A stretch of 64,000 nucleotides of DNA, taken from positions 496,001 through 560,000 of the forward strand of contig NZ_JBEFLP010000001.1 of assembly GCF_040149665.1 (NCBI RefSeq), given 5' to 3'. This document shows, one piece after another, positions 8,447 through 15,625 of the stretch (position 1 is its first letter; each line of letters opens with the position of its first letter). The notes beneath the pieces were generated by a model. It saw only the letters and a list, made by a program, of their open reading frames with translations. It did not search any database and was not told the origin of the DNA. The position numbers and the translations under genes are program-made. Source of the DNA: Sulfitobacter sp. HNIBRBA3233 (GTDB taxonomy: Bacteria; Pseudomonadota; Alphaproteobacteria; Rhodobacterales; Rhodobacteraceae).

Positions 8447-8660
8447 GTTGCCGGTAGAGCGCTTTCAATGCGCGCCGGGGATGCGATTGCAGGCGCACGA
8501 GCGGGTGAGCGCGATCCATTTCGGGCATCTCGACAAGCGTCTCGAGCGGATCGAGGTGATGATGGAAAGGCTTGAGCGCAGGCTGTGGTTGACCGTCTAC
8601 GGGGTTGTCGCCGTGATCCTGGCGCAGGCGGTGCATCCGGTGCTGGTGGTCACACCATGA
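8439..8660 (+). CDS. GTA g3.5 small membrane-type protein
   Basis: 73 residues. It sits between portal and protease genes, the position of g3.5 in RcGTA. The N-terminal half is amphipathic and charged (DKRLERIEVMMERLERR), likely coiled coil; the C-terminal half is one hydrophobic segment (LTVYGVVAVILAQAVHPVLVV), so a membrane anchor is likely. Its function is not established. Its ATG overlaps the portal stop by 8 nt, indicating coupled translation. The upstream in-frame extension is a shadow of g3. Confidence 0.8.
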   Translation: MSELPVERFQCAPGMRLQAHERVSAIHFGHLDKRLERIEVMMERLERRLWLTVYGVVAVILAQAVHPVLVVTP

Positions 8661-8684
8661 CGCGAATTTAGCGGGAGAATCCAG

Positions 8685-9320
8685 ATGGATATGAGTGGAA
8701 TGAGCTTCGGGCAACGCCCGGAGAACGGCGGCGGCTTGCCCGGTCTTGAGCGCAAGTTCGTGAAGTTCGACGCGGTCGAGGGCATTGCCGAAGGGGTCGA
8801 GATCCGCGGCTATGCGTCCTTTTTCGGGGACGTGGATCAGGGGAATGACGTGGTCCAGAAGGGCGCCTATGCCGCCAGCCTGAAGGTGCTGAAAGACGGC
8901 GGGCGCGGCGTGAAGATGCTGTGGCAGCACGACCCCGCCCAGCCCATCGGCGTCTGGGACGTGGTGCGCGAGGACGCGCGGGGCCTGTTCGTGAAGGGCC
9001 GGATCCTGAAATCCGTCGCAAAGGGCCGCGAAGCGATCGCGCTGATCGAGGCGGGTGCGATCGACGGGTTGTCGATCGGGTACCGGACCGTGAAAGCGAC
9101 CAAGAACACCAAGGGCCAGCGGCTCTTGCAGGAACTGGAGCTTTGGGAGGTGTCGCTGGTGACCTTTCCGATGCTGCCCAGTGCGCGGGTGGGGGCGAAG
9201 GCGGACAGCTGGCGCAGCCTCTACGATGTCCTGCGTGACATGGCGGCGGTTTTCGATGCGGCGCGCGCCGAGATCGACCCGCGGCAGACTGAAACCAGAA
9301 GCAAAGGGGAATGCAGATGA
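8685..9320 (+). CDS. GTA prohead protease (g4)
   Basis: 211 residues, HK97-family prohead serine protease. Visible features are GYASFFGDVDQGNDVVQKGAY, KMLWQHDPAQPIG with the likely catalytic His, and DGLSIGYRTV with the likely catalytic Ser, followed by WEVSLVTFPM. It should cleave the N-terminal scaffold part of the capsid protein during head maturation and then itself. The start ATG 8685 has GGGAG upstream. The stop overlaps the capsid start (ATGA, 9317-9320), tying protease and capsid synthesis. Confidence 0.95.
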   Translation: MDMSGMSFGQRPENGGGLPGLERKFVKFDAVEGIAEGVEIRGYASFFGDVDQGNDVVQKGAYAASLKVLKDGGRGVKMLWQHDPAQPIGVWDVVREDARGLFVKGRILKSVAKGREAIALIEAGAIDGLSIGYRTVKATKNTKGQRLLQELELWEVSLVTFPMLPSARVGAKADSWRSLYDVLRDMAAVFDAARAEIDPRQTETRSKGECR

Positions 9321-10489
9321 GCAGGACCGAAGACATGCCCGGGAATGATCTATCCCCGGCGGAGGACGTGCGGCGGGCCGTGACCGGCTTTGTCAGTGAG
9401 TTCAAAGGCGTACAGGCCAAAATCGAAATGAAACTTCAACAAACGGAAGAGCGAATGAACATGCTGGATCGAAAGACTATGACAGCGCAGCGCCCGCCAC
9501 TGGCCGGTGCGACGGATAGCGGTGCACCGCACAAGAAGGCTTTTCACGCCTATGTGCGCAACGGCGATGACGACGGGCTGCGCGGCCTCGAGCTGGAGGG
9601 CAAGGCGCTGTCCACGGCGGTGAATTCCGACGGCGGATACCTCGTTGATCCGCAGACGTCCGACATCGTGAAATCGGTGCTGAACTCGACCGCGTCGATC
9701 CGTGCGATTGCGCAGGTGGTGAACGTCGAGGCGACGTCTTACGACGTGCTGGTCGACCATTCGGATGTGGGTGCCGGCTGGGCCACCGAATCCGCGACGG
9801 TCGGGGAAAGTGACACGCCGCAGATCGACCGGATCACGATCCAGCTGCACGAGCTGAGCGCGCTGCCCAAGGCGTCGCAGCGTCTTCTGGATGATGCCGC
9901 GTTCGATATCGAAGGTTGGCTGGCGGGCCGGATCGCGGACAAGTTCGCACGCGCCGAGGCCGGTGCCTTCATCAACGGTGACGGGATCGACAAGCCCAAG
10001 GGCTTCCTCGCACACGCCGCCGTCGACAACGATGTCTGGGCCTGGGGCAATCTGGGCTATGTGCCGACAGGCACTGCCGCAGAGGTCGATGCGGATGCCA
10101 TCGTCGACCTGGTCTATGCGCTGGGTGCGCAGTACCGCGCCAACGCCAGCTTTGTGATGAATTCCAAGGTTGCGGGCATCGTGCGCAAGCTCAAGGATCT
10201 GGACGGCCGTTTCCTGTGGTCCGACGGTCTGTCTGCGGGCGAACCCGCGCGGCTGATGGGCTATCCCGTGCTGATCGCCGAGGATATGCCCGATGCAGGC
10301 ACCGGATCGATGTCGATCGCGTTCGGTGATTTCGCGGCCGGATACACCATCGCGGAGCGCCCCGATCTGCGCATTCTGCGCGATCCCTTCAGTGCCAAGC
10401 CACACGTCCTGTTCTACGCAACCAAGCGCGTGGGCGGTGATGTCAGCGACTTCGCGGCCATCAAACTGCTGAAATTCGGAACGTCCTGA
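9317..10489 (+). CDS. GTA major capsid protein (g5)
   Basis: 390 residues, HK97 fold family. An N-terminal charged region (about residues 1-60, including FKGVQAKIEMKLQQTEERMN) is the expected delta/scaffold part removed by g4. Capsid-domain blocks include SDGGYLVDPQTSD, WATESATVGESDTPQ, ELSALPKASQRLLDDAAFD, NASFVMNSKV and FGDFAAGYTIAERPDLRILRDPF. ATG 9317 is selected over ATG 9311 because AAAGGGGA ends right before 9311, giving good spacing only to 9317. A strongly structured spacer follows. Confidence 0.97.
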   Translation: MSRTEDMPGNDLSPAEDVRRAVTGFVSEFKGVQAKIEMKLQQTEERMNMLDRKTMTAQRPPLAGATDSGAPHKKAFHAYVRNGDDDGLRGLELEGKALSTAVNSDGGYLVDPQTSDIVKSVLNSTASIRAIAQVVNVEATSYDVLVDHSDVGAGWATESATVGESDTPQIDRITIQLHELSALPKASQRLLDDAAFDIEGWLAGRIADKFARAEAGAFINGDGIDKPKGFLAHAAVDNDVWAWGNLGYVPTGTAAEVDADAIVDLVYALGAQYRANASFVMNSKVAGIVRKLKDLDGRFLWSDGLSAGEPARLMGYPVLIAEDMPDAGTGSMSIAFGDFAAGYTIAERPDLRILRDPFSAKPHVLFYATKRVGGDVSDFAAIKLLKFGTS

Positions 10490-10505
10490 ACGGGCGTGAC
10501 GGATG

Positions 10506-10542
10506 CCGGGGTGGCCATTGAGCCGCCCCGGTGCCCGGGCAC
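10506..10542 (+). other. Structured spacer after the capsid gene
   Basis: Two adjacent inverted repeats: CCGGGGTGG (10506-10514) with CCGCCCCGG (10523-10531), and the perfect palindrome GTGCCCGGGCAC (10531-10542). No T-run follows, so an intrinsic terminator is unlikely. The rest of the 190-nt spacer up to g6 shows no gene. A 3'-end stabiliser or processing site for abundant capsid mRNA is a plausible but untested role. Confidence 0.5.
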
Positions 10543-10680
10543 ATGCCCTTAACTGATGCCTTTGTGTTGTCTAGCTGCTCCCCTCCGACCGAGCAATGCA
10601 AAGGCGGGGGTGTGTGTCCGGACGAAGGGGGGAAGCGGCCTGCCGGCCGGGATGTGACAAGGTTTGAGAAAGGCTTTGCG

Positions 10681-11280
10681 ATGTTGATCGAAGAGACGAA
10701 TGTGCCCGATGCGGCCCTGCCGGTAGATGCTTTCAAGGCGCATTTGCGTGTCGGAAGCGGATTTGCCGAAAGCGGCCTGCAGGACGAGGTTTTGAGCAGT
10801 TTCCTGCGGGCCGCGATGGCCGCGGTCGAGGCGCGCACCGGGAAGGTGCTGATGGCGCGTGAATTTACGCAAGTGGTCAGCGGGCTTTCGGTGCCGGACG
10901 CGGTGCTTTTGACTGCCGCACCGGTTACCGTGATCGCCGCGGTCTCCTTGGTATCGCGGGCGGGGGACGAACAGGTGCTGGACCCTGGTCTCTACTGGCT
11001 GGAACGCGACAGCCACGCGCCGCGCCTGCGTGCCACCGGGGCCTGTCTGACGGGGCCCGAGACAGGGGGCGAACTGCGGGTGCGGTTCCTGGCCGGTTAC
11101 GGTGCGGAATGGGACGAGGTCCCCGCGGACCTGCGCCAGGCCGTGATGATGCTGGCGGCCCATTATTACGAGTACCGCCACGATACTGCCCTCGGCGACG
11201 GGTGCATGCCCTTTGGCGTCACCTCCCTGATCGAGCGGTTCCGGGTCTTCCGGATGGGCCCGGGCGGGGTGCGGGCATGA
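10681..11280 (+). CDS. GTA head-tail adaptor protein (g6)
   Basis: 199 residues. It has the phage head-tail connector pattern: an N-terminal helical part (VDAFKAHLRV, LQDEVLSSFLRAAMAAVEARTGK) and a later block ADLRQAVMMLAAHYYEYR. In RcGTA the equivalent protein binds under the portal as the adaptor. ATG 10681 follows GAGAAAGG; the longer upstream frame covers the hairpin spacer and is not family-like. It overlaps g7 by ATGA. Confidence 0.88.
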   Translation: MLIEETNVPDAALPVDAFKAHLRVGSGFAESGLQDEVLSSFLRAAMAAVEARTGKVLMAREFTQVVSGLSVPDAVLLTAAPVTVIAAVSLVSRAGDEQVLDPGLYWLERDSHAPRLRATGACLTGPETGGELRVRFLAGYGAEWDEVPADLRQAVMMLAAHYYEYRHDTALGDGCMPFGVTSLIERFRVFRMGPGGVRA

Positions 11281-11615
11281 GCGCGCCGCGGCTGAACCGC
11301 AAGCTGGTGCTGGAGGCGCCGGACCGTCTGGGTGACGGGGCCGGTGGCTACGTCAGCGGCTGGGTGCCCTTGGGGGTCCTCTGGGCCGAGATCGTGCCGC
11401 GCACCGGCGGAGAAACCGCGCGCACCGGAGCGCCCGTCAGCCGGATGCGATACCGCGTGACCGTGCGCGGCGCGGATTTCGCAAGTGACGCGCGGCCCGC
11501 AGCGCAGCAGCGCTTTCGCGAGGGCGAGCGGATTTTCACGATCGAGGCGGTGACAGAGCGCGACCCGGAGGGCCGCTATCTGACCTGCTATGTCGAAGAG
11601 GAGCAGGTGGTATGA
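11277..11615 (+). CDS. GTA head-closure (stopper) protein (g7)
   Basis: 112 residues, SPP1 gp16-like head-closure family. Visible pattern: LNRKLVLEAPDRLGDGAGGYVSGW, then a beta-rich body with SRMRYRVTVRG and REGERIFTIEAVTERDPEGRYLTCYVEEE. In RcGTA this protein forms the stopper ring that retains DNA below the adaptor. Its ATG overlaps the g6 stop and its TGA overlaps the g8 start, so it is coupled on both sides. Confidence 0.88.
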   Translation: MSAPRLNRKLVLEAPDRLGDGAGGYVSGWVPLGVLWAEIVPRTGGETARTGAPVSRMRYRVTVRGADFASDARPAAQQRFREGERIFTIEAVTERDPEGRYLTCYVEEEQVV

Positions 11616-12022
11616 CCTATGCCGTTTCGCAGGCCCTTCAGGCGGCCGTTTTCGACGTGCTGTCCACCGATCCGGCGGTTGCTGCCGAGGTTGGCAGCGC
11701 AATCTATGACGCGGTCCCCGCTGGCGCGGTTCCCGATATCTATCTGCGACTGGGGTCGGAGACCGTGCGCGATGCCTCGGACGGCAGCGGCGCGGGGTCG
11801 GAGCATATGCTCACCGTGTCGGTGATTACCGTGAGCCCGGGATTTTCCAGTGCAAAGGCGGCGGCGGCGGCAGTCAGCGATGCGCTGCACGGCGCCGATC
11901 TGGCGCTGGCGCGGGGCCGGCTGGTGTTCATGCGATTCGACCGGGCCAGCGCCCGCCGCATCGACAGCGCAAGTGCGCGCCAAATCGACCTGCGCTTTCG
12001 CGCGCGGGTTCAGGACGACTGA
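11612..12022 (+). CDS. GTA tail terminator protein, DUF3168 (g8)
   Basis: 136 residues, DUF3168 family. Blocks include LQAAVFDVLSTDPAV, AIYDAVPAGAVPDIYLRLG and SEHMLTVSVITV. In RcGTA this member caps the head-proximal end of the tail tube. It begins at an ATGA overlap with g7. A spacer of 37 nt with a strong AAGGAG leads to the tail-tube gene. Confidence 0.88.
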   Translation: MTYAVSQALQAAVFDVLSTDPAVAAEVGSAIYDAVPAGAVPDIYLRLGSETVRDASDGSGAGSEHMLTVSVITVSPGFSSAKAAAAAVSDALHGADLALARGRLVFMRFDRASARRIDSASARQIDLRFRARVQDD

Positions 12023-12059
12023 GTTCAACGCCAACAGGCTTTTTAAAGGAGAGATCACG

Positions 12060-12488
12060 ATGGCTGTTCAGGCAGGCAAGGACCTTTTGGTCAAGGTGGA
12101 CATGTCCACGGACGGTAATTTCGAAACCCTCGCAGGGCTTCGTGCCACGCGCATCAGCTTCAACGCAGAGGCCGTGGATGTGACCGCGCTCGACAGTGCG
12201 GGAGGCTGGCGCGAGCTGCTTGCAGGGGCGGGCGTGCGATCTGCGGCGATCAGCGGATCGGGTGTGTTTCGCGATGCCGCGACGGACGAACGCGCACGGG
12301 AGTTGCTGTTCGACGGTCTGACACCGGATTTCCAGATCGTGATCCCCGATTTCGGCATCGTGCAGGGACCGTTTCAGGTCACGGCACTGGAATACGCGGG
12401 CCAGTTGAACGGGGAGGCCACCTATGAGCTGAGCCTCGCGTCGGCGGGCGAGATGCAATTTGTCCCAGACGTAGATCCGGTGGTCTGA
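12060..12488 (+). CDS. GTA major tail tube protein (g9)
   Basis: 142 residues, phage major tail protein family (TP901-1 type). Visible pattern: GKDLLVKVDMSTDGNFETLAGLRATRISFNAEAVDVT, SGSGVFRDAATDERARELLFDG and GEATYELSLASAGEMQFV. Stacked hexamers of this protein form the tail tube. The start is fixed by AAGGAG nine bases upstream (12046-12051), the strongest ribosome site in the tail genes, as expected for the most abundant tail protein. Longer upstream frames cover g8. Confidence 0.93.
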   Translation: MAVQAGKDLLVKVDMSTDGNFETLAGLRATRISFNAEAVDVTALDSAGGWRELLAGAGVRSAAISGSGVFRDAATDERARELLFDGLTPDFQIVIPDFGIVQGPFQVTALEYAGQLNGEATYELSLASAGEMQFVPDVDPVV

Positions 12489-12489
12489 C

Positions 12490-12804
12490 ATGACCAACCG
12501 GTGGAGGGGGGAAGTGGCGCTGACCATTGATGGCAAGCTGCACCAGATGCGCCTGACGCTGGGCGCGCTGGCGGAGCTGGAGGAGGATCTGGACGCCTCG
12601 ACACTGCTGGAACTGGTCGAGCGGTTCGAGAGTGGCCGGTTCAGTGCCCGCGATATTCTGGCGCTTCTTCATGCCGGATTGCGCGGCGGCGGATACCAGA
12701 CGGACCCCGATGCGCTGGCACAGGCGCATATCGAAGGCGGTCCGGTGGCGGCGTCGCGTGCGGCAGCCGAGCTGCTGGCGCGGGCCTTTGCGGTGCCACA
12801 GTGA
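12490..12804 (+). CDS. GTA gp10-like protein
   Basis: 104 residues, matching the small GTA-gp10 family: TIDGKLHQMRLTLGALAELEEDLDASTLLELVERFESGRFS followed by AAAELLARAFAVP. It probably acts as a tail assembly factor together with g10.1, in the place where siphophages carry overlapping assembly-chaperone genes before the tape measure. It starts one base after the g9 stop and its TGA overlaps the GTG start of g10.1. Confidence 0.87.
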   Translation: MTNRWRGEVALTIDGKLHQMRLTLGALAELEEDLDASTLLELVERFESGRFSARDILALLHAGLRGGGYQTDPDALAQAHIEGGPVAASRAAAELLARAFAVPQ

Positions 12805-13013
12805 GTGCCGCCTTCGACTGGCCCGCGCTGATGCGCGCGGGGCTGCATGTTCTGCGGCTGACACCGCGCGAGTTCTGGGCGCTCACGCCCGGAGAGCTTC
12901 AGACCATGCTGGGCGCGGGAACGGGAACCAAGCCGCTGTTGCGCGGCGGTCTGGAGGCGCTGATGGCGGCCTATCCGGACAAGCGAAAGGACAAAGACGA
13001 TGCAGGACGATGA
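12801..13013 (+). CDS. GTA tail assembly chaperone (g10.1)
   Basis: 70 residues with a GTG start overlapping the g10 stop (GTGA). FDWPALMRAGLHVLRLTPREFWALTPGEL is the hallmark of the small Rhodobacterales phage tail assembly chaperone family. It likely keeps the tape-measure protein soluble during tail assembly. The C-terminal end is highly charged (DKRKDKDDAGR) and overlaps the start of the tape-measure gene by 14 nt. No frameshift is needed, unlike the lambda G/GT arrangement. Confidence 0.88.
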   Translation: MSAAFDWPALMRAGLHVLRLTPREFWALTPGELQTMLGAGTGTKPLLRGGLEALMAAYPDKRKDKDDAGR

Positions 13014-13662
13014 CAGCTTCGATGACTTGCAGACGGATGCGCAGGCGCTGAACCAGACGCTGGGGCAGACGGCGACCCTGGTGTCGGGTTTTGACAGCGA
13101 ATTACGGCGCATGCGCACGTCGCTCACCGCGACGGGCAAGGACATGGCAACACTGGAAAAAGGGCTGAGCCGTGGATTGCGCCGCGCGTTCGACGGGGTG
13201 GTCTTTGACGGCATGAAGCTGAGCGATGCGCTGTCGACGGTCGCGCAGTCTCTGTCGCGCACCGCCTATAACGCCGCGATGAAGCCGGTGACCGACCATT
13301 TCGGCGGGCTTATCACCCAAGGGATCGGCGGGTTGGTGCAGGGCATACTGCCCTTTGCCAACGGTGCGCCCTTCAGTCAGGGGCGTGTCATGCCTTTCGC
13401 CGATGGCGGCGTCGTGACCCAGGCCACGCATTTCGGGATGCGCGGGGGGATCGGCGTGATGGGCGAGGCCGGACCCGAGGCGATCATGCCGCTGTCGCGC
13501 GGCCCCGATGGCAAGCTGGGCGTCAGGATGGCGGGCAGCGGGGGCGCGCCGACGGTGGTGATGAATATCACAACGCCCGATGTGGCCGGGTTCCAGCGGT
13601 CCCGCAGCCAGATCGCGGCCCAGATGAGCCGCGCGCTGAGCGCCGCACAGAAGAACCGTTAG
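13000..13662 (+). CDS. GTA tape measure protein (g11)
   Basis: 220 residues. The first half is helical (FDDLQTDAQALNQTLGQTATLVSGFDSELRRMRTSL), then LRRAFDGVVFDGMKLSDALSTVAQSLSRTAYNAAMKP, then Gly-rich GVVTQATHFGMRGGIGVMGEAGPEAIMPLSRGPDGKLGV, typical of phage minor tail/tape-measure ends. It sets tail length and is unusually short for a tape measure, as in other GTAs. ATG 13000 lies inside g10.1. Confidence 0.9.
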   Translation: MQDDDSFDDLQTDAQALNQTLGQTATLVSGFDSELRRMRTSLTATGKDMATLEKGLSRGLRRAFDGVVFDGMKLSDALSTVAQSLSRTAYNAAMKPVTDHFGGLITQGIGGLVQGILPFANGAPFSQGRVMPFADGGVVTQATHFGMRGGIGVMGEAGPEAIMPLSRGPDGKLGVRMAGSGGAPTVVMNITTPDVAGFQRSRSQIAAQMSRALSAAQKNR

Positions 13663-13674
13663 GGAGAAAGAGCG

Positions 13675-14307
13675 ATGAACTTTCACGAGGTGCAATTTCC
13701 GCCCGATCTGAGCTTTGGTGCCGTGGGCGGGCCGCAGCGGCGCGTTGACGTGGTCACGCTGGCCAACGGCTACGAGGAGCGCAACACGCCATGGGCGCAT
13801 TCGCGCCGCGTCTACGATGCGGGTCTGGGGCTGCGGTCGCTGGACGATATCGAACGGGTCATCGGTTTCTACGAGGCCCGGCTGGGACAGATGTTCGGCT
13901 TTCGCTGGAAGGACTGGTCGGATTTCAAATCGTCCATTCCGTCCGCCAAGGTCGATTACGCGGACCAGCTGATCGCGACCGGCGATGGGGAAACGCTGGC
14001 GTTCCAGCTGCGTAAGACCTACCGGTCCGGCGCGCATGAATACGCGCGACCCATTTCAAAGCCGGTGAAAGGGTCGGTTCTGATCATGGTCGAGCAGGAT
14101 GAACAGCGCGAGACCATCGATTATACCGTCGATGAGACCACGGGCATCGTGACCTTCTTCGATGCCCCCGATCCGGATACGCGGGTCTTCGCGGGGTTCG
14201 AATTCGATGTACCCGTGCGGTTCGACAGCGACCGGCTGCTGACGAATATCGCAAGCTTTCAGGCCGGTCAGGTCCCCGACATCCCCGTGCGCGAGGTGCG
14301 GGTATGA
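13675..14307 (+). CDS. GTA distal tail protein, DUF2460 (g12)
   Basis: 210 residues, DUF2460/TIGR02217 family. Conserved blocks are FHEVQFPPDLSFGAVGGP, TVVTLANGYEERN-like (here VVTLANGYEERNTPWAHSRR) and DIERVIGFYEARLGQMFGFRWKDWSDFKS, ending with DIPVREVRV. In RcGTA it forms the first ring of the baseplate. AGGGAGAAAGAGCG precedes the ATG. The stop overlaps the g13 start (ATGA). Confidence 0.93.
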   Translation: MNFHEVQFPPDLSFGAVGGPQRRVDVVTLANGYEERNTPWAHSRRVYDAGLGLRSLDDIERVIGFYEARLGQMFGFRWKDWSDFKSSIPSAKVDYADQLIATGDGETLAFQLRKTYRSGAHEYARPISKPVKGSVLIMVEQDEQRETIDYTVDETTGIVTFFDAPDPDTRVFAGFEFDVPVRFDSDRLLTNIASFQAGQVPDIPVREVRV

Positions 14308-15194
14308 GCGCGGGATTCAACGCAGGCCTTGCCGCGCATCTGGCGGGCGGGCTGACCACGGTGTGCCACGCCTGGGCGATTACCCGCTCTGACGGCAAGG
14401 TATTCGCATTTACCGATCACGACAGGCCGCTGTCCTTCGCGGGCATCCGCTTTCGCGCCGATACGGGCCTCAGCGCGCTGGCGTTGCAGCAAAGCACCGG
14501 ATTGTCCGTGGACAACACCGAAGCACTGGGGGCCCTGTCGGATGCATCGCTGCGCGAGGACGAGATCGAGCAGGGGCGGTTCGACGGCGCGGACGTCCGC
14601 GCGTGGCTGGTCAACTGGGCGGATCCCGCGCAGCACTGGCTGAATTTTCGCGGCACCATAGGAGAGCTGACCCGTGCAGGCGGCGGTTTCCGCGCCGAAT
14701 TGCGCGGATTGACCGAGGCGCTGAACCGCCCGCAGGGGCGGGTCTACCAGAAACCGTGCACAGCCGTTCTGGGGGATCGCATGTGCCGCTTCAACCTTGG
14801 CAGTGAAGGTTTCGTTCACGATATTCCGCTTCAGGGTCACAGCGATTACCGCCGGTTTACGTGGGATTTCACCCTGCCGTTCGCGCCCGAATGGTTCGCC
14901 CGCGGGCGACTTGAAGTCACCGCCGGACCGGCGGCCGGGCTTTGGGGTGCGATCAAATCCGACAGCATCGAGGAGGACGGGCGCGTGATCGAGCTTTGGG
15001 AGCCCATACGCGCAGGGATCGCGGCGGGTACCGTGCTGAGGCTGACGGCAGGGTGCGACAAGCGCACGGACACCTGTAGTGGCAAGTTCGACAATCTGAA
15101 AAACTATCAGGGCTTTCCCGATTTGCCGGGCGAGGACTGGGTCGTCTCGGTGCCCTCTGGGGCGAAGGCCAACACCGGCGGGTCGCGCAGATGA
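14304..15194 (+). CDS. GTA baseplate hub protein, DUF2163 (g13)
   Basis: 296 residues. The N-terminal DUF2163 domain runs from HLAGGLTTVCHAWAITRSDG and the C-terminal domain is BR0599-like (CDKRTDTCSGKFDNLKNYQGFP). Four cysteines sit in two pairs: C152-X8-C161 and C251-X6-C258, the arrangement expected for the Fe-S cluster reported in hub proteins of this type. It should link the distal tail ring to the g15 tail protein. ATGA overlaps join it to g12 and g14. Confidence 0.93.
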   Translation: MSAGFNAGLAAHLAGGLTTVCHAWAITRSDGKVFAFTDHDRPLSFAGIRFRADTGLSALALQQSTGLSVDNTEALGALSDASLREDEIEQGRFDGADVRAWLVNWADPAQHWLNFRGTIGELTRAGGGFRAELRGLTEALNRPQGRVYQKPCTAVLGDRMCRFNLGSEGFVHDIPLQGHSDYRRFTWDFTLPFAPEWFARGRLEVTAGPAAGLWGAIKSDSIEEDGRVIELWEPIRAGIAAGTVLRLTAGCDKRTDTCSGKFDNLKNYQGFPDLPGEDWVVSVPSGAKANTGGSRR

Positions 15195-15625
15195 GCGCGG
15201 CGCAGATTGTGCGCGCGGCGCAAGCCTGGATCGGCACGCCTTATGTGCATCAGGCGTCCTTGCGGGGGGCAGGGTGCGATTGTCTGGGCCTCGTGCGCGG
15301 TGTGTGGCGCGATGTGTTCGGCACCGAGCCCGAAGCTGTCCCTGCCTATTCGATGGACTGGTCCGAACCTTCCGGAGAGGAACGCCTCTGGGCGGCGGCG
15401 TTGCGGCATCTGGTGCCGGTTGCAGCGCCGCAGGCAGGGTCGGTCGTTCTGTTCCGGATGCGCCATGGCGCGGTAGCAAAACACCTCGGCATCGTCTCGC
15501 GGGCGGGGGACGATCCCGCCTTTGTGCACGCCTATTCGGGGCATGGCGTTGTCGAAAGCGCGCTGACAGCCCCGTGGCGCAGGCGCGTGGTGGCGACATT
15601 TGATTTTCCACAGGAGGCCGACTGA
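15191..15625 (+). CDS. GTA NlpC/P60 cell-wall peptidase (g14)
   Basis: 144 residues, NlpC/P60 fold. The likely catalytic Cys31 lies in GCDCLGLVRGVWR; KHLGIVS and FVHAYSGHGVVESAL supply the His region. It should sit in the baseplate and cut peptidoglycan stem peptides of the recipient during DNA delivery. It starts on an ATGA overlap with g13 and its stop overlaps the g15 start (TGATG). Confidence 0.93.
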   Translation: MSAAQIVRAAQAWIGTPYVHQASLRGAGCDCLGLVRGVWRDVFGTEPEAVPAYSMDWSEPSGEERLWAAALRHLVPVAAPQAGSVVLFRMRHGAVAKHLGIVSRAGDDPAFVHAYSGHGVVESALTAPWRRRVVATFDFPQEAD

